The notes: generated by a model not told the origin, from the letters alone. A DNA stretch of 64,000 bases from Panulirus ornatus (GCF_036320965.1 NC_092269.1:34160343-34224342); one strand, 5' to 3'. Counted from the first letter of the stretch, positions 45,501 to 55,953 are shown. Program-made: numbers and translations.

Positions 45501-48500
45501 TCTACTTTGGGACTCTTATTGTTCCAAGTCTAAGCAGCAGGGATTGAAGACTCCAGAATTGACACAAGGGAAAACATTTAATTACAAATTTGATTTTCAT
45601 GTCATTATTTGTTAAATTCATCAGACAGTAAAGTGGAGAAAATGTTTTGCCACGATCAGATCAAAGCAGGTGACTGCCATCTTAGGCTTGGGCAATAACT
45701 CTATATTGTGATGTAAGTAAAATTCACAGCTTGGGACTTTCATCTTGAACTTGCTGCTCACCTGCTTGTCCCTTAAGTCCTGACATATTGCTTTGATCTC
45801 TTTAGGAGTGATCATAATGTGTAGCATTGAATATTAATCTTTTGTTATCTTTGTGAACTCTCGAACTGAATCTGTTGTAAAGGACTGCTAATTCAAGGAT
45901 AATACTATGCAAGAAGTAAGCATGGATCAGGAGACAACAGGATCATAAAGGTCAATTTTTTGGGAGGGCACCTGTACAGAAAATTCCAGGATCATTTACT
46001 AATTACGGGACAATACAGTAATCCAAATTATGAGACACCACCCATTGAACATAGATATATCCAACATATGCATTGAATCAGTTAAAGAGTCAATTTTATT
46101 TATTGCTTGATGGATGTACTTAAAATGAAGGCCCTTTACACAAATAGAACAGGTGGTACTTTCATGGCTAATAAACAAAGTTGTGGTCTGCCGAGGGGAA
46201 TCAGGTACTGTATGCCATTGAATTTACAGCATACAAACATCCAGATTTTCTTTCAGTTATAGATGTACACTACACTAAGACTTTGATTTAAGTAACATCA
46301 ATACTACTGTTCATACTTAAAGAAAACTGTTTCCAGTGATAAATGCACTGCCCAGGGATATGCTGTATTAAAAAGCTGTCTTATTTAGAGCTCTTTATAT
46401 TACACAAATAACTGAAAATGATTGCATATTTCACTTTTAGATCTATTATTTATGCTCTTTAGTAATGTTTTGATATATTATTTCTCTTTACCCTTGTTAC
46501 TTAATGTTGTTATATTCCCTGCTCCCCTCCTTGTGTGTGTAAATATTTCAACCCACCAGACTCCACCATAGTTATATACATACCTCTAGTTTTGACCATG
46601 AAGGTGTAATGTATGGCTGAGACTCTATGTCTTTCATCGAATTTGGCTTTTAATGCACTATCCCATCAGATGCTGCAAGGCACAAGACAGCTTCAAAAGT
46701 CATACCAAATTGTAAAAAGCTTCCATAAAGTTAAAACCAAAATTAAGCAATTAGTCAAAGCTGAAACATGTCATCATTCTTACTGTACGCAAATGCAAAT
46801 AATGAAGTAATGTTCTAGGGGCAGACCTTGACACACAGTCATGTGTGGATATGAAAAATCATTGCCTGTGAGTTAGAAAAGCTTACTTGGAATTACATAG
46901 ATTTTGGGGACTTAGCACAGACTGAAATTAATTGAATGCAGTTTTTGTTTGAAGATATTCCAAGCATATTTTTGTATCCTAGTAGTTATAGATGTCATAT
47001 CATTGAAAATTTTACAGTTGCATTCCTCCCAGTAAGTTTGTCAGTATGTTTTTAATTGTTTGTGTTCACCACTATAAACTGGATCAGTTGGTTAACAGAA
47101 CACAGTTGTTTCACATCACGAAAGTCATGTGGAAAGTAGTGAGCTTCTTGGCTTGTCTATGGGTGTCTGAAGGATATATTTCAGAGAAAGGCAAAATTGA
47201 CTCAGTACTTATTAATCAAGCAACTTTGGATAGGCTTGGCAAGCAAGTTTGATTAGCAGTATGATTAGATTTAAAGAGTCTCTTATATGAATGTATCCTG
47301 GAGTAAACAAGGGAAAATATACTTTATGTTCCATTTTCCTTTTATTGTAATAAGAAAAAACATAGGTGCATTGATTTTTACCCGAGACAGTTTAGAGGAG
47401 GACAGTCTACTTCCTGTCATGCATCCCTTCCTGCTGACACGTAAGTCTTGTGTGAGCATTTTCATGTGTTCTGCATAATAAGGAAAATTGGTATAGTCCT
47501 CTTTGACTACCAGAAATTACTTTATTCGTGTTGATTTGTCTTCATGCAATGCCAAGACTCAGGTCCCATATGTCTTAGCTATTAAAGGAAGGATATGCTT
47601 GTTAGTGTCCTGCTTTAAAGGATAACAGCAAATCACAGGCTAAGGTATTGGCCCCGTCATTGTTTTTCTTGCTCTGACTGTTTTGAATTTCGATATGTAA
47701 GGAGTACAAAAAAGCTCATTTCTGGTGAAGCGTTTGGGCTTGGTGAAATTTCAGTTATGAGTCAGTTGTTTGTTAATGTAAAATCCATTCTTGGTTAGCA
47801 ATGTTTCCATGAAATTTTTTTTTACATATCAATAACAGACTTAAAGAGAAATATGCTTTATTTTTAAGTATGAACGGTATTATGTGCATTATATTCCGTA
47901 TATAATTTTGCTTTTGTGACTCCTGGCAGAAGCAGATAATGCAGATTAGATATTATGTACATGCATGTTTAAATACGCTATGTAGGTCAGGTTGTCTTTC
48001 ATGAATGGTGGCAATACAACTTCAGTTGTGTTAGCAGTGCACTGCTTTGCATATATTTTACATTCATTTCTTTACATTGCCTAGGTATAAAACAGGCTTC
48101 TGTATTTTAGAAGTGACAGTAAACAACATTGCACTGCTTCTTTTGCAGCCAGTGCAGGTGCTTGGGTAGGAAATTCAATGATTGACATTGACCAGGGCAA
48201 AATCTTTGCCTGCAGCATTTGATTGTCACCCTATTGGTAATAATAGATGATTTAAATCTGTGCGATGTGGTTAAAGGTCTCTGTAGTAAGCATGAAAATG
48301 GACAAGCTAAGAAATGGTGCTCTTGCATTCATTTTTTGAAGTCTGAGCAAAAACACTGTGTACTTTATGCCTCTGAAGTGATAGAATTTGATCATTAGCA
48401 AGAGAAGAAATGTAATATATGAATTCATACTGACCACTCAAGTAGCTGTTTGAGATTCAGTTTTAGTGGTTTCTGGTAGAGTTAAATGGAAACAGTAAAA

Positions 48501-50798
48501 ATTATAGTACTTTGTATATTAGAAGTTATTACCTTTGCCTTACCCTAGTCCTGTTTTATATATGTGATGTGTTGAATAGAAATGAGATTTGTATATTCAC
48601 ATGATTGTATATTTTGCAGTAACACAACATTTGTTATTGTTCAACTTTTACACTTGATTACCAAATATTTACTGGACTCGTGACTGAATTAATTAATAAA
48701 TCATGATAATTATTGTATGCGTGATCTCCCTAATAAGTGAAATACTATCTTTTTCCCAGTTTATAGAGTCTGCCTTCTGTCAGTTTTTACAAATATTTGG
48801 CATGTGGTTAAGTATCTATTTTGCCTTGAAAATTTGGATTTGATTATATTTGTAGCTGCACTTCCTTTATAGTGACACATCATGGTAAATTGTCTCTCAG
48901 CTTTTTATTCATTCTCATTTTGGTGTCTGAACAAATACCCAAAAGTGATGTTTACAGAAGGAATTATTTAGGCACTTTTCATTACCTGCTATTTAACATA
49001 AGGAGCTCAGGGACCCTAACAGATGTTTGATCAAGCTAGTAGCACTGAAAGCTTTAAATATGAACATGCCTCTAAATTCATTTGAATATTGGAAAGTGTA
49101 GCCTGTGACCCGCACATTGGACAGTCATTATAATTTGTTTTACCAAATGATAGTATTTCCATAAAGTTTTATAGAATTTTTAAAGCACTCAAGGATGTTC
49201 AGGTGAGAATTACTATGAATTTGCAATTTGCTTTTCTATTGGAACTAGGTCTTTACAGAATTTATTTTATCCACATTTTCTATTTAATTTGTGTTTATCT
49301 TTTGATAATTTATTTGATATCCAAAGTTGAAGCCATTCATCATAGTTTTTTTGACCGCATGAACATTAAGACATATTATTCTATCATGGAAATGTTTTTA
49401 TTTTGAATTTGAATAATTTCTTGTTAGTTTAAAAAAGTGAGGTATGTAAGGCATGTGTACGTGTAGGAAGAGAGGAAAGTGATTGGTTCTCAGTGAATGT
49501 AGGTTTGCGGCAGGGGTGTGTGATGTCTCCATGGTTGTTTAATTTGTTTATGGATGGGGTTGTTAGGGAGGTAAATGCAAGAGTTTTGGAAAGAGGGGCA
49601 AGTATGAAGTCTGTTGGGGATGAGAGAGCTTGGGAAGTGAGTCAGTTGTTGTTCGCTGATGATACAGCACTGGTGGCTGATTCATGTGAGAAACTGCAGA
49701 AGCTGGTGACTGAGTTTGGTAAAGTGTGTGGAAGAAGAAAGTTAAGAGTAAATGTGAATAAGAGCAAGGTTATTAGGTACAGTAGGGTTGAGGGTCAAGT
49801 CAATTGGGAGGTGAGTTTGAATGGAGAAAAACTGGAGGAAGTGAAGTGTTTTAGATATCTGGGAGTGGATCTGGCAGCGGATGGAACCATGGAAGCAGAA
49901 GTGGATCATAGGGTGGGGGAGGGGGCGAAAATTCTGGGGGCCTTGAAGAATGTGTGGAAGTCGAGAACATTACCTCGGAAAGCAAAAATGGGTATGTTTG
50001 AAGGAATAGTGGTTCCAACAATGTTGTATGGTTGCGAGGCGTGGGCTATGGATAGAGTTGTGCGCAGGAGGATGGATGTGCTGGAAATGAGATGTTTGAG
50101 GACAATGTGTGGTGTGAGGTGGTTTGATCGAGTGAGTAACGTAAGGGTAAGAGAGATGTGTGGAAATAAAAAGAGCGTGGTTGAGAGAGCAGAAGAGGGT
50201 GTTTTGAAGTGGTTTGGGCACATGGAGAGAATGAGTGAGGAAAGATTGACCAAGAGGATATATGTGTCAGAGGTGGAGGGAACGAGGAGAAGAGGGAGAC
50301 CAAATTGGAGGTGGAAAGATGGAGTGAAAAAGATTTTGTGTGATCGGGGCCTGAACATGCAGGAGGGTGAAAGGAGGGCAAGGAATAGAGTGAATTGGAG
50401 CGATGTGGTATACCGGGGTTGACGTGCTGTCAGTGGATTGAATCAAGGCATGTGAAGCGTCTGGGGTAAACCATGGAAAGCTATGTAGGTATGTATATTT
50501 GTGTGTGTGGACGTATGTATATACATGTGTATGGGGGGGGGGGTTGGGCCATTTCTTTCGTCTGTTTCCTTGCGCTACCTCGCAAACGCGGGAGACAGCG
50601 ACAAAGTATAATAAAAAAAAAAGATAATATGAAACTTTTTAATCATATCCATTTTTCTTTTATTTTATGTATATGAATACTCTTTTTTTTTTATTATGAC
50701 CCCAGTTAAAGTAAGTAATTCAACTCTGCTAGAGTAGTTTTCCCAAGAGATAAAAGTTTTATAGCATTTTCTTTACTTCCCTTCAAGTCTTACAGCAT

Positions 50799-50871
<73 letters not shown>

Positions 50872-53800
50872 ATGGCAGTTGAGGGCATAATTGGAGTACA
50901 TGGGGTATTCAGTGTTGTGAATGGAAATGAAGAGATTATGGATTTGTGTGCTGAAAAATTACTGGTGGTTGGGAATACCTGGTTTAAAAAGAGAGATATA
51001 CATAAGTATACGTATGTGAATAGGAGGGATGGTCAAAGGGCATTATTGGATTATCTGTTAATTGATAAGCGTGTAAAAGAGAGAGTTTTGGATGTTAATG
51101 TGCTGATCACTATTTTGTGGAGGTGAGGGTGAAGATTTGTAGAGGTTTTCAAGAAAGAAGAGAGAATGTTAGGGAGAAGAGAGTGGTAAGAGTAAGTGAG
51201 AGTGGAAAAGAGACTTGTGTGAGGAAATACCAGGAGAGATTGAGTGTAGAATTGCGAAAGGTAAGAGCAAATGACTAAGGGGAGTGGCTGAGGAATGGGA
51301 TGTATTTAAGGAAGCAGGGATGGCATGTGCAAAAGTTACATGTGGCATGAGAAAGGTAGGAGGTAGGCAGATTAGAAAGGGTAGTGAGTGGTGGGATGAA
51401 GAACTAAAGTTGTTAGTGAAAGAGAAAAGAGAGGCATTTGGATGATACTTGCAAGGAAGGAGTGCCACTGACTTGGAGATGTATAGACAAAACTGGCAGG
51501 AGGTCAAGAAGGTGTAAGGGTTGAAAAAGAGGGCAAATGAGAGTTGGGGTGAGAGAGTATCATTAAACTGTAGGAAGAAAAGATGTTTTGGAAGGAGGTA
51601 AATAATGTGCAAAACACAAGAGAACAAATTGGAACATTGGTGAAGGGGGCAAGGGGGGGAGTGATAACAGGTAGTGAAGTGAGTATTTTGAAGGTTTGAG
51701 TGAATTTGGTGATGGAGTGGTAGATGTAGGGTGTTTTGGTTGGGATGGTGTGCAGAGTGAGAGGGGTCAGGGAGAGTGGTTTGGTTAAGAGATGAGGTGG
51801 TGAAAGCCTTGTGGAAAATGAAATCCGGCAAGGTGGCAGGTTTTGATGGTATTGCAGTTGAATGTATTGAGAAAGGGGGTGACTGTGTTGTTGATTGGTT
51901 GTTAAGGATATTCATTGTATGGATCATGGTGAAGTGCTTGAGGATTGGTGGAAGGCATTTATAGTGCCATTGTACAAAGGGAAAGGAGATAAAGGTGAAT
52001 GTTTGAACTGCAGAGGCATAAGTTTGTTGAGTATTCCTGGCAAATTGTATGGGAAGGTATTGATTTAGAGGGTGAAAGCATGTACAGAGCATCAGATTGG
52101 GGAGGAGCAGTGTGGTTTCAGATGCAGTAGAGGATGTGTGGATCAGGTGTGTGCTTTGAAGAATGTGTGTGAGAAATATTTAGAAATATAGATGGATTTG
52201 TATGTGGCATTTATAGATCTAGAGAAAGCATGTGATAGGGTCGATAGAAATGCTTTGTGGAATGTCTGAAGAGGATATGGTGTGGGAGGTAAGCTGCTAG
52301 AAGCAGTGAAAAGTTTTTACCAAGGATGTAAGGCATGTGCATGAGTAGGAAGAGGAGAGTGACTGGTTTTCAGTGAAGTTCATTCTGCGGCAGGGGTGTA
52401 TGATGAACCCATGGATGTTTAATTTGTTTATGGATGGTTTGGGTAGGGAGGTAAATGCAAGATTTTGGAGAGAGGGGCGAGTATGCAGTCTGTTTAGGAT
52501 GAAAGAACCTGGAAAATGAGTCAGTTGTTGTTCGCCACTGATACAGTACCGGTAGCTGACTCAAGTGGGAAACTGCAGAAGTTGGTGACTGAGTTTGGAA
52601 ATGTGTGTGAAAGGAGAAAGTTAAGAGTAAATGTGAATAAGACCAAGGTTATTAGGTTCAGCAGAGTTGAGGAACAAATTAATTGGGATGTAAGCTTGAA
52701 TGGAGAAAAATTGGAGGAAGTGAAGTCTTTTAGATATCTGGAAGTGGACTTAGCAGCGAATGGAACCATGGAAGTGAGTCATAGTGTGGGGGAAGGTGCA
52801 AAGGTTCTGGAAGCGATGAAGAATGTGTGGGAAGAGAGAATGATATCTCAGAGAGCTAAAATGGGTATGTTTGATGGAATGTAGTTCCAACAACATTATA
52901 CGGTTGCGAGGCATGGGCTGTAGATAGGATTGTACGGAGGAGGATGGATGTATGTGTTGGAAATGAAATGTTTGAGGACAGTATGTGGTGTGAGGTGGTT
53001 TGATCGAGTAAGTAATGAAAGAGTAAGAGAGATGTGTGGTAATGAAAAGAGTGTAACTGAGAGAGCAGAAGAGTGTGTTGAAATGGTTTGGACATATGAA
53101 AAAAAAGAGTGAGGAAAGGTTGCTGTTGTTTATACTTGTTTGCCATTTTCTGCATTATTAAGGTAGTACCAGGAGGCCAGATTATATTTTTCCCCTTTGA
53201 CATATTTTGATAATCTTTAAGCAGATGAAATGTAGTTGCAAAATTTCATAGCAGAATAGGTAGTTTTATCAGTAACAATTTTGGTCCTTTTTTTTTTTCA
53301 TGTACAGTATCACATCAGGATACTTGAAAGGATTTCATTCGAGTTAACTTGTGAATTTTGTAATGAAAATATGAGAAATGTGTATTCTCAAGTGAATATT
53401 GCTACAGAGGCTTTATCCTTTGCTTATATTGCAGAGCTGTTCAAGCACCCACAGTTGCCATTTCCCGTGTGAAGTCTTCTGAAGGTCTTTCCTCATTAGC
53501 CAACTGCAGTAGAGGCTCAAATGGAGACTCACCTGGAGCGTTCAGAAGCCATAATGATTCTGGCAATAACATAGGGGTTATGAAGACATCTGCATCCGCT
53601 TCTACTAGTACATCGTGTTCAAGCTATGGGTGAGTTTCTCATGTTGCCCAGGTCTTGAATTATATTTGTGCTAGTCATGAGAAGGGGGTGATAGGTAACA
53701 TGGAGACCATAGGGATAGGGATTGACATGCACGGTTGAGATTGCCTAACCATTGTGCCATATACTGTTGCTGTATGAAGGAAAGTTATTCATGATAAATA

Positions 53801-55792
53801 AAAAAACTATAGATAATACTGTTATATCTTTACTTCTTAAGATGGGGATGACAGTTCATTCAACATTTGTATGGCCCAAGGTTAGGTGCCTGGAGGCTGG
53901 CACGATAGTGCCCCTATGTGAAGGCAAGGGGGAATGAAAGGAAATGCTCAGATTCTAGAGATACAAGTCTGCTGAGTATACCTGGTAAGGAAAGTGGTGA
54001 TTGAGAGGATTGTAGCACTCACAGATCATCAGACTTGGGAGTAGAGTATGGTTTAAGAGAGGTAGAGGATGTGTGGATCATGAGTTTGAAGATTTTTTGT
54101 GAGAAATACTTGGAGAGAGAGCAAATTGCATGTAGTATTTAGTTTTTGGAGAAAGCACATGATAGGTTTAACAGAAAGGCCTCATGGAAGATGATTTGAA
54201 TGTATGAGATGAATGCAGGGTGCACTTTTTCCAGGGAAGTATTGTGTGTGTGTGAATATGGAGGGAGGGGGATGCATGCTTTTTGGTGAGGCTGGGTCTG
54301 TGTTGGAGATGTGCAATGTCATGCAAGTTGTTGAACATCCTGGAGCCCCAGCCATCTTCCATGAAGTGATGAATGGTATGGGAACAAATGGTGAACAAAC
54401 TGTAACCATTGATGTATTAATATACATATATATTGACGTGCTGTCAGTGGACTAAACTAGGGCATGTGAAATGTCTGGGGTAATCCATGGAAAGGTCTGT
54501 TAGGCCTGGATGTGGATAGGGAGCTGTAGTTTCGTTGCATTACACATGATAACTAGAGACTGAGTGAGAACAAATGTGGCCTTTTTGTCTGTTTTCTTGG
54601 TGCTACCTCACTAAAGCAGGGGGTAGTGATGCTGTTTCCTGTGGGATGGGTTAGTGCCAGGAATGGATGAAGGCAAGTAAGTATATGTACATATATTGAA
54701 AGAGTAAGAAAGTGTTGTGGAAATGAGTAGAGTTTTGTTGAGAGAGGTAAGTGCAGAATGCTGAAATGGTTTGAACACATGGATAAGATGAACACAGGTG
54801 TTGAAAAAAGGATAAATGCTTCAGAATTGGAGGAAACAAGGAGAATGGGGAAATCCAGTTAGAGATGAAAAGTTGGGATTTAAAAGGTTTAGAGTGCTTG
54901 GGGCCTGAATGTGTGGGAGGGTGTAGAGCTTGCAAGGGAGAGAGTGAATTGGAGCACATGAAGTTGCCTGGGAAAACAGCCGAGGGGGTCTGTAGGACCT
55001 GGTTCTGGATTGGGGGCTGTGGTGTCAGAGCATTACACATAACTGCTAGAGAGTGGATGAGAGCGAATGAGGCCATTTCTTTGTTATTGGCATTCCCTCA
55101 CTAATGTGGAAAACAGTGATTATATGTAAAAGAAAAAAATTATGATTAATATGATTATAATTAAGATTATGATGATAATGATAATGATTCTTATAGTAAT
55201 GTAGCTTAAAAGAAAAAGATGAGATTCTGAGATTTTGTTTTCAAAAAAAAGATACACATGTTTAAGTTTCAGAATCAGGAAACATAGCCTTCCTATGGAT
55301 GCCACTCTTTGATAGTGAGAGATAGCACAAATGTTTTATCTTCACATCAATTGTATGTTATTAGTGAAGCACCATATTATTGATAGAAATGTGCATGAAA
55401 TGGAAGTAGGCACTTTTATGGGAATCCTTTGATTAATGTGAAATAATGTAATTGGTAAATCATAACATGATGTGTACATAGAAAATTAGTGCTTAATCTG
55501 TTTGATAAATTGTTAACAAACATCTCTGATTTTTTCTTTTAATAGCTTTACTAGTAGTACTTCACATAAACCAGTGATGATAAACAGTCCGAGTGTGAAG
55601 GCTTTGGTGACCAACAGTGCAAATAGAGCTTCTCCAACTCTTTGTCGTGAAGCATCCAATCCAGACTCGTCAGCTTTCTTGGAGGAAACTAGTGGTTTTG
55701 TTGCAGCAAATGGCTTTGTACCTACTTCAGCTGCTATCTTGAAAAATGGCACAAATGAGAGAGGATCTCACTTCACAGCTGTTTTAAAGTGA
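31724..55792 (+). CDS. EPB41L4A: Band 4.1-like protein 4 (FERM protein), 5'-partial, 13 exons
   Basis: Joined exons: 31724-31812, 33630-33693, 35413-35570, 36900-37018, 38781-38853, 39062-39331, 40329-40475, 43668-43856, 44034-44246, 44852-44963, 45172-45260, 53435-53629, 55546-55792. The sum is 1965 nt, exactly 655 codons including stop, and every junction is GT...AG and phase-consistent. In order, the protein shows the FERM F3 lobe (residues 1-104), a FERM-adjacent segment, Ser/Arg/His-rich low-complexity regions, and SDAQW and [16 protein letters not shown], which match vertebrate EPB41L4A ([21 protein letters not shown]). The family links membrane proteins to the cortical cytoskeleton; this role is family knowledge. 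The F1/F2 lobes are missing and must lie upstream. EPB41L4B is the alternative paralogue; arthropods usually have one gene (Ehm2). Confidence 0.88.
32371..32437. repeat. (TA)n microsatellite (intronic)
   Basis: Pure TA run in the first recognised intron. Confidence 0.98.
32440..33200. other. Intronic sequence with weak hydrophobic open frames
   Basis: Contains a short (GA)n near 32597, a TA run at 32650-32707, and T-rich sequence in which two overlapping forward frames (32450-33019, 32853-33191) are open. Their predicted hydrophobicity follows from T-rich codons, neither matches a family I know, and one runs through the TA repeat. Read as non-coding intron, possibly an old repeat. Confidence 0.5.
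32650..32707. repeat. (TA)n microsatellite (intronic)
   Basis: Pure TA run. Confidence 0.98.
33230..33555. repeat. 34-bp intronic minisatellite with inverted repeat
   Basis: About nine units containing ATCTATTAATCACAAATATT and GTGATATGGTAA with a period of 34 (33306, 33340). Each unit carries CACAA-ATA-TTGTG, a small inverted repeat. The array ends about 80 bases before the next EPB41L4 exon. Confidence 0.9.
33630..33693 (+). CDS. EPB41L4A: EPB41L4 exon: FERM F3 strands
   Basis: 64 nt. G completes Trp from the previous exon, followed by [21 protein letters not shown] and donor GTGAGT. WPRI.KV.F is typical of the F3 lobe in the EPB41L4 and yurt group. Acceptor TCTTCCAG. Confidence 0.93.
33897..34470 (-). 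mobile_element. LINE 3' tail, minus orientation
   Basis: Reverse complement of the 3' untranslated part of the LINE at 49442-50626. The right end contains CTTCAGTCCATTGACAGCAC and CTGGTATATCACATCG, which mirrors GATGTGGTATACCGGGGTTG and GTGCTGTCAGTGGATTGAA of that copy. The left end contains GTTTCCCGCGTGAGCGAGG, the terminal motif. An internal CA/CATA microsatellite lies at 34021-34110. No RT sequence is retained. Confidence 0.75.
34758..34985 (-). pseudogene. LINE reverse transcriptase fragment
   Basis: Minus-strand frame reading [20 protein letters not shown] and then [16 protein letters not shown], ending at VVPTMLYG. It is almost identical to the RT thumb-region sequence of the copy at 49442-50422. 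About 72 codons survive, so this is an isolated relic in the intron. Confidence 0.9.
34985..35100 (+). mobile_element. Second dispersed repeat sharing the LINE terminal motif
   Basis: Reads TTCGCCATTTCCCATGTTAG and CGAGGTAGCATTAAGAACAG, then ATATCCTCACTTGGCCCCC and CTTCTTTTGGAAAG. It begins with the same CGCC.TTTCCC...AGCGAGGTAGC block as the LINE tail at 33958 but then diverges. It may be a SINE or another LINE family sharing the tail. Confidence 0.55.
35413..35570 (+). CDS. EPB41L4A: EPB41L4 exon: FERM F3 C-terminal helix
   Basis: 158 nt. Encodes [20 protein letters not shown], then [12 protein letters not shown] and FSLGSKFRY, ending in AG of a split Ser codon. The CKHLW.C.VEHH.FFR signature is the alpha helix that closes the FERM F3 lobe across the 4.1 superfamily. 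Acceptor CCTCCCACAG, donor GTATGA. Confidence 0.96.
36405..36512. repeat. (ATT)n microsatellite (intronic)
   Basis: ATT trinucleotide run with a few interruptions. Confidence 0.96.
36900..37018 (+). CDS. EPB41L4A: EPB41L4 exon: FERM-adjacent segment
   Basis: 119 nt. Completes Ser, then [38 protein letters not shown] and D. YSGRT followed by a conserved P.F.R.PS.RY motif is the FERM-adjacent domain of band 4.1 proteins, a regulatory segment often phosphorylated in relatives. Acceptor TTTTGCAG, donor GTAAGT. Confidence 0.92.
38781..38853 (+). CDS. EPB41L4A: EPB41L4 exon: linker
   Basis: 73 nt. Encodes [20 protein letters not shown] then TPVS, with a split Thr codon at the donor GTGAGT. Acceptor TATTCACAG. 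The last 34 bases plus the donor are imperfectly duplicated 68 bases downstream. Confidence 0.85.
39062..39331 (+). CDS. EPB41L4A: EPB41L4 exon: Ser/Arg-rich linker
   Basis: 270 nt. Encodes [20 protein letters not shown], through [18 protein letters not shown], to [25 protein letters not shown] resembles a basophilic kinase (PKA/AKT-type) target; this is motif-level only. Acceptor TTGTCATCAG, donor GTTTGT. Confidence 0.85.
40329..40475 (+). CDS. EPB41L4A: EPB41L4 exon: Arg/His-rich tract
   Basis: 147 nt. Encodes [20 protein letters not shown] then a tract of alternating His/Arg ([20 protein letters not shown] and RHRRRRHK). The vertebrate protein has a basic RRRSRSR/RKKRNR region at the same place. 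The donor AA|GTAACT overlaps an in-frame AAG TAA, so intron retention would stop translation here. Acceptor TATGGTACAG. Confidence 0.82.
41400..42120. other. Intronic sequence without recognised elements
   Basis: Unique AT-rich sequence in the long intron between the exons at 40329 and 43668. Nothing with coding or repeat character could be supported before the LINE relic starting near 42170. Confidence 0.5.
42170..43115 (+). pseudogene. Decayed Jockey-like LINE relic
   Basis: Broken reading frames resemble the RT and C-terminal region of arthropod Jockey-type elements. [12 protein letters not shown] near 42200 resembles the GVPQGAVLSPTLF motif, followed by a LHDLP-like segment. The right end (43050-43105) reads [19 protein letters not shown], like the usual C-terminal LTPIDLWTNP..VASFL. 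Many frameshifts and stops. The identification is from memory of the family, so moderate. Confidence 0.5.
43668..43856 (+). CDS. EPB41L4A: EPB41L4 exon: SDAQW block
   Basis: 189 nt. Completes Lys, then [39 protein letters not shown] and [15 protein letters not shown] aligns with vertebrate MVDSAPQW, a landmark of the EPB41L4A tail. Acceptor GAATTTCAG, donor GTATGG. Confidence 0.9.
44034..44246 (+). CDS. EPB41L4A: EPB41L4 exon: [11 protein letters not shown] motif
   Basis: 213 nt. Begins [20 protein letters not shown], then [20 protein letters not shown] and [16 protein letters not shown], with a basic end ([13 protein letters not shown]). [16 protein letters not shown] matches the vertebrate [16 protein letters not shown] and is the best evidence for family assignment. 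Acceptor ACTTCCCAG, donor GTTAAT (non-standard beyond GT). Confidence 0.95.
44852..44963 (+). CDS. EPB41L4A: EPB41L4 exon: Pro-rich
   Basis: 112 nt. Completes Ser, then [20 protein letters not shown] and [17 protein letters not shown], ending in phase 0 at GTAAGG. The PPPPYTPSP stretch could bind WW or SH3 domains (inference). Acceptor CTATTTCAG. Confidence 0.85.
45172..45260 (+). CDS. EPB41L4A: EPB41L4 exon: Gly-rich
   Basis: 89 nt. Encodes [20 protein letters not shown] and NGTLRPPGP, ending AG in a split Arg codon. Acceptor TTCTCTTTAG, donor GTATAT. The following intron (45261-53434) is the longest in the recognised gene and holds two LINE copies. Confidence 0.82.
45265..49435. other. Long intron, ordinary AT-rich sequence
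   Basis: About 4.2 kb of unique AT-rich sequence with no open frame above 73 codons and no minisatellite. No further exon could be supported here; alternative small exons cannot be excluded. Confidence 0.5.
49442..50422 (+). CDS. RTE-like LINE reverse transcriptase, 5'-truncated but uninterrupted
   Basis: Open for 326 codons from the truncation point to TGA at 50420. It contains [19 protein letters not shown] (RT motif B region), [12 protein letters not shown] (catalytic YADD-type box with FADD), [23 protein letters not shown] and the C-terminal [14 protein letters not shown] and WFGHMERM. The 5' end begins inside the fingers ([14 protein letters not shown]), so no start codon or endonuclease is present. 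Assignment to the RTE clade is from the overall pattern. It is carried in an EPB41L4 intron, same strand as the gene. Confidence 0.92.
   Translation, partial: VCKACVRVGREESDWFSVNVGLRQGCVMSPWLFNLFMDGVVREVNARVLERGASMKSVGDERAWEVSQLLFADDTALVADSCEKLQKLVTEFGKVCGRRKLRVNVNKSKVIRYSRVEGQVNWEVSLNGEKLEEVKCFRYLGVDLAADGTMEAEVDHRVGEGAKILGALKNVWKSRTLPRKAKMGMFEGIVVPTMLYGCEAWAMDRVVRRRMDVLEMRCLRTMCGVRWFDRVSNVRVREMCGNKKSVVERAEEGVLKWFGHMERMSEERLTKRIYVSEVEGTRRRGRPNWRWKDGVKKILCDRGLNMQEGERRARNRVNWSDVVYRG
50423..50626 (+). mobile_element. LINE 3' UTR and tail of the copy above
   Basis: GACGTGCTGTCAGTGGATTG, then GTGAAGCGTCTGGGGTAAAC, a short TG/TA-rich stretch, and the terminal CGCTACCTCGCAAACGCGGG AGACAGCG block ending in TATAATAAAAAAAAAAGA. 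The A-rich end fits target-primed reverse transcription. Confidence 0.85.
50797..50868. repeat. (CT)n microsatellite (intronic)
   Basis: Pure CT run directly 5' of a decayed LINE copy. Confidence 0.97.
50870..53130 (+). pseudogene. Decayed LINE copy with endonuclease remnant and RT
   Basis: Starts in the endonuclease domain ([20 protein letters not shown], then [20 protein letters not shown]), continues through the linker and RT ([60 protein letters not shown]) to the RT catalytic region, where FADD has become LLFATDT. It ends near [10 protein letters not shown]. Multiple frameshifts and stops make it non-functional. It is the most complete copy in the window and shows the family's domain order. 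Confidence 0.88.
53435..53629 (+). CDS. EPB41L4A: EPB41L4 exon: Ser-rich
   Basis: 195 nt. Completes Arg, then [40 protein letters not shown] and [14 protein letters not shown], ending GG in a split Gly codon. Acceptor TATATTGCAG, donor GTGAGT. It lies between two decayed LINE blocks and is kept open, which supports it being a real exon. Confidence 0.82.
53903..55095 (+). pseudogene. Heavily decayed LINE fragments with two 3' tails
   Basis: Left part resembles the RT start (CCTATGTGAAGGCAAGGGGG, then GGAAATGCTCAGATTCTAGAG, parallel to the copy at 51960-52200). A 3' UTR (GACGTGCTGTCAGTGGACTA at 54436) and a degraded terminal block (GCTACCTCACTAAAGCAGGG at 54602) follow. A second C-terminal RT remnant starts near 54700 with its own tail to 55095. 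Two separate insertions are likely. Confidence 0.7.
55546..55792 (+). CDS. EPB41L4A: EPB41L4 terminal coding exon
   Basis: 247 nt to TGA (55790-55792). Completes Gly, then [56 protein letters not shown] and the end HFTAVLK. Acceptor TTTTAATAG. A donor-like AA|GTGAAT overlaps the stop (GT at 55789-55790). Used as a donor it would leave AA, which pairs in phase with the A at 56136 and keeps Lys, extending the protein. Confidence 0.82.
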
Positions 55793-55947
55793 ATATGATA
55801 TTAGTACTGTTTTGTACTGTTAACCTTGTTGATATTTACTGAATGCATGCTAACATTGTAGGTTTTATTGTGTCATCTTTCATGATTTTTTCTTTTGTTT
55901 CCATATTTTTTGTATCACTTTTACATGTAAGCAATGGTTTGTTATAT

Positions 55948-55953
55948 AATAAA
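55948..55953 (+). terminator. Polyadenylation signal AATAAA
   Basis: AATAAA lies 156 bases past the TGA stop of the terminal exon and before the acceptor at 56136. It supports a short transcript ending near 55970, and if the downstream exon is also used, intronic polyadenylation. Confidence 0.6.

Noticed and set aside
49906..50381. Minus-strand open frames of 83-150 codons opposite the LINE reverse transcriptase
   Set aside because: Antisense shadows of the RT frame, rich in Ser, Pro, His and Leu; the plus-strand frame carries the FADD box.
51169..52092. 307-codon minus-strand open frame
   Set aside because: It is antisense to a decayed LINE copy whose plus-strand reading matches endonuclease and RT segments; composition is typical of an antisense shadow.
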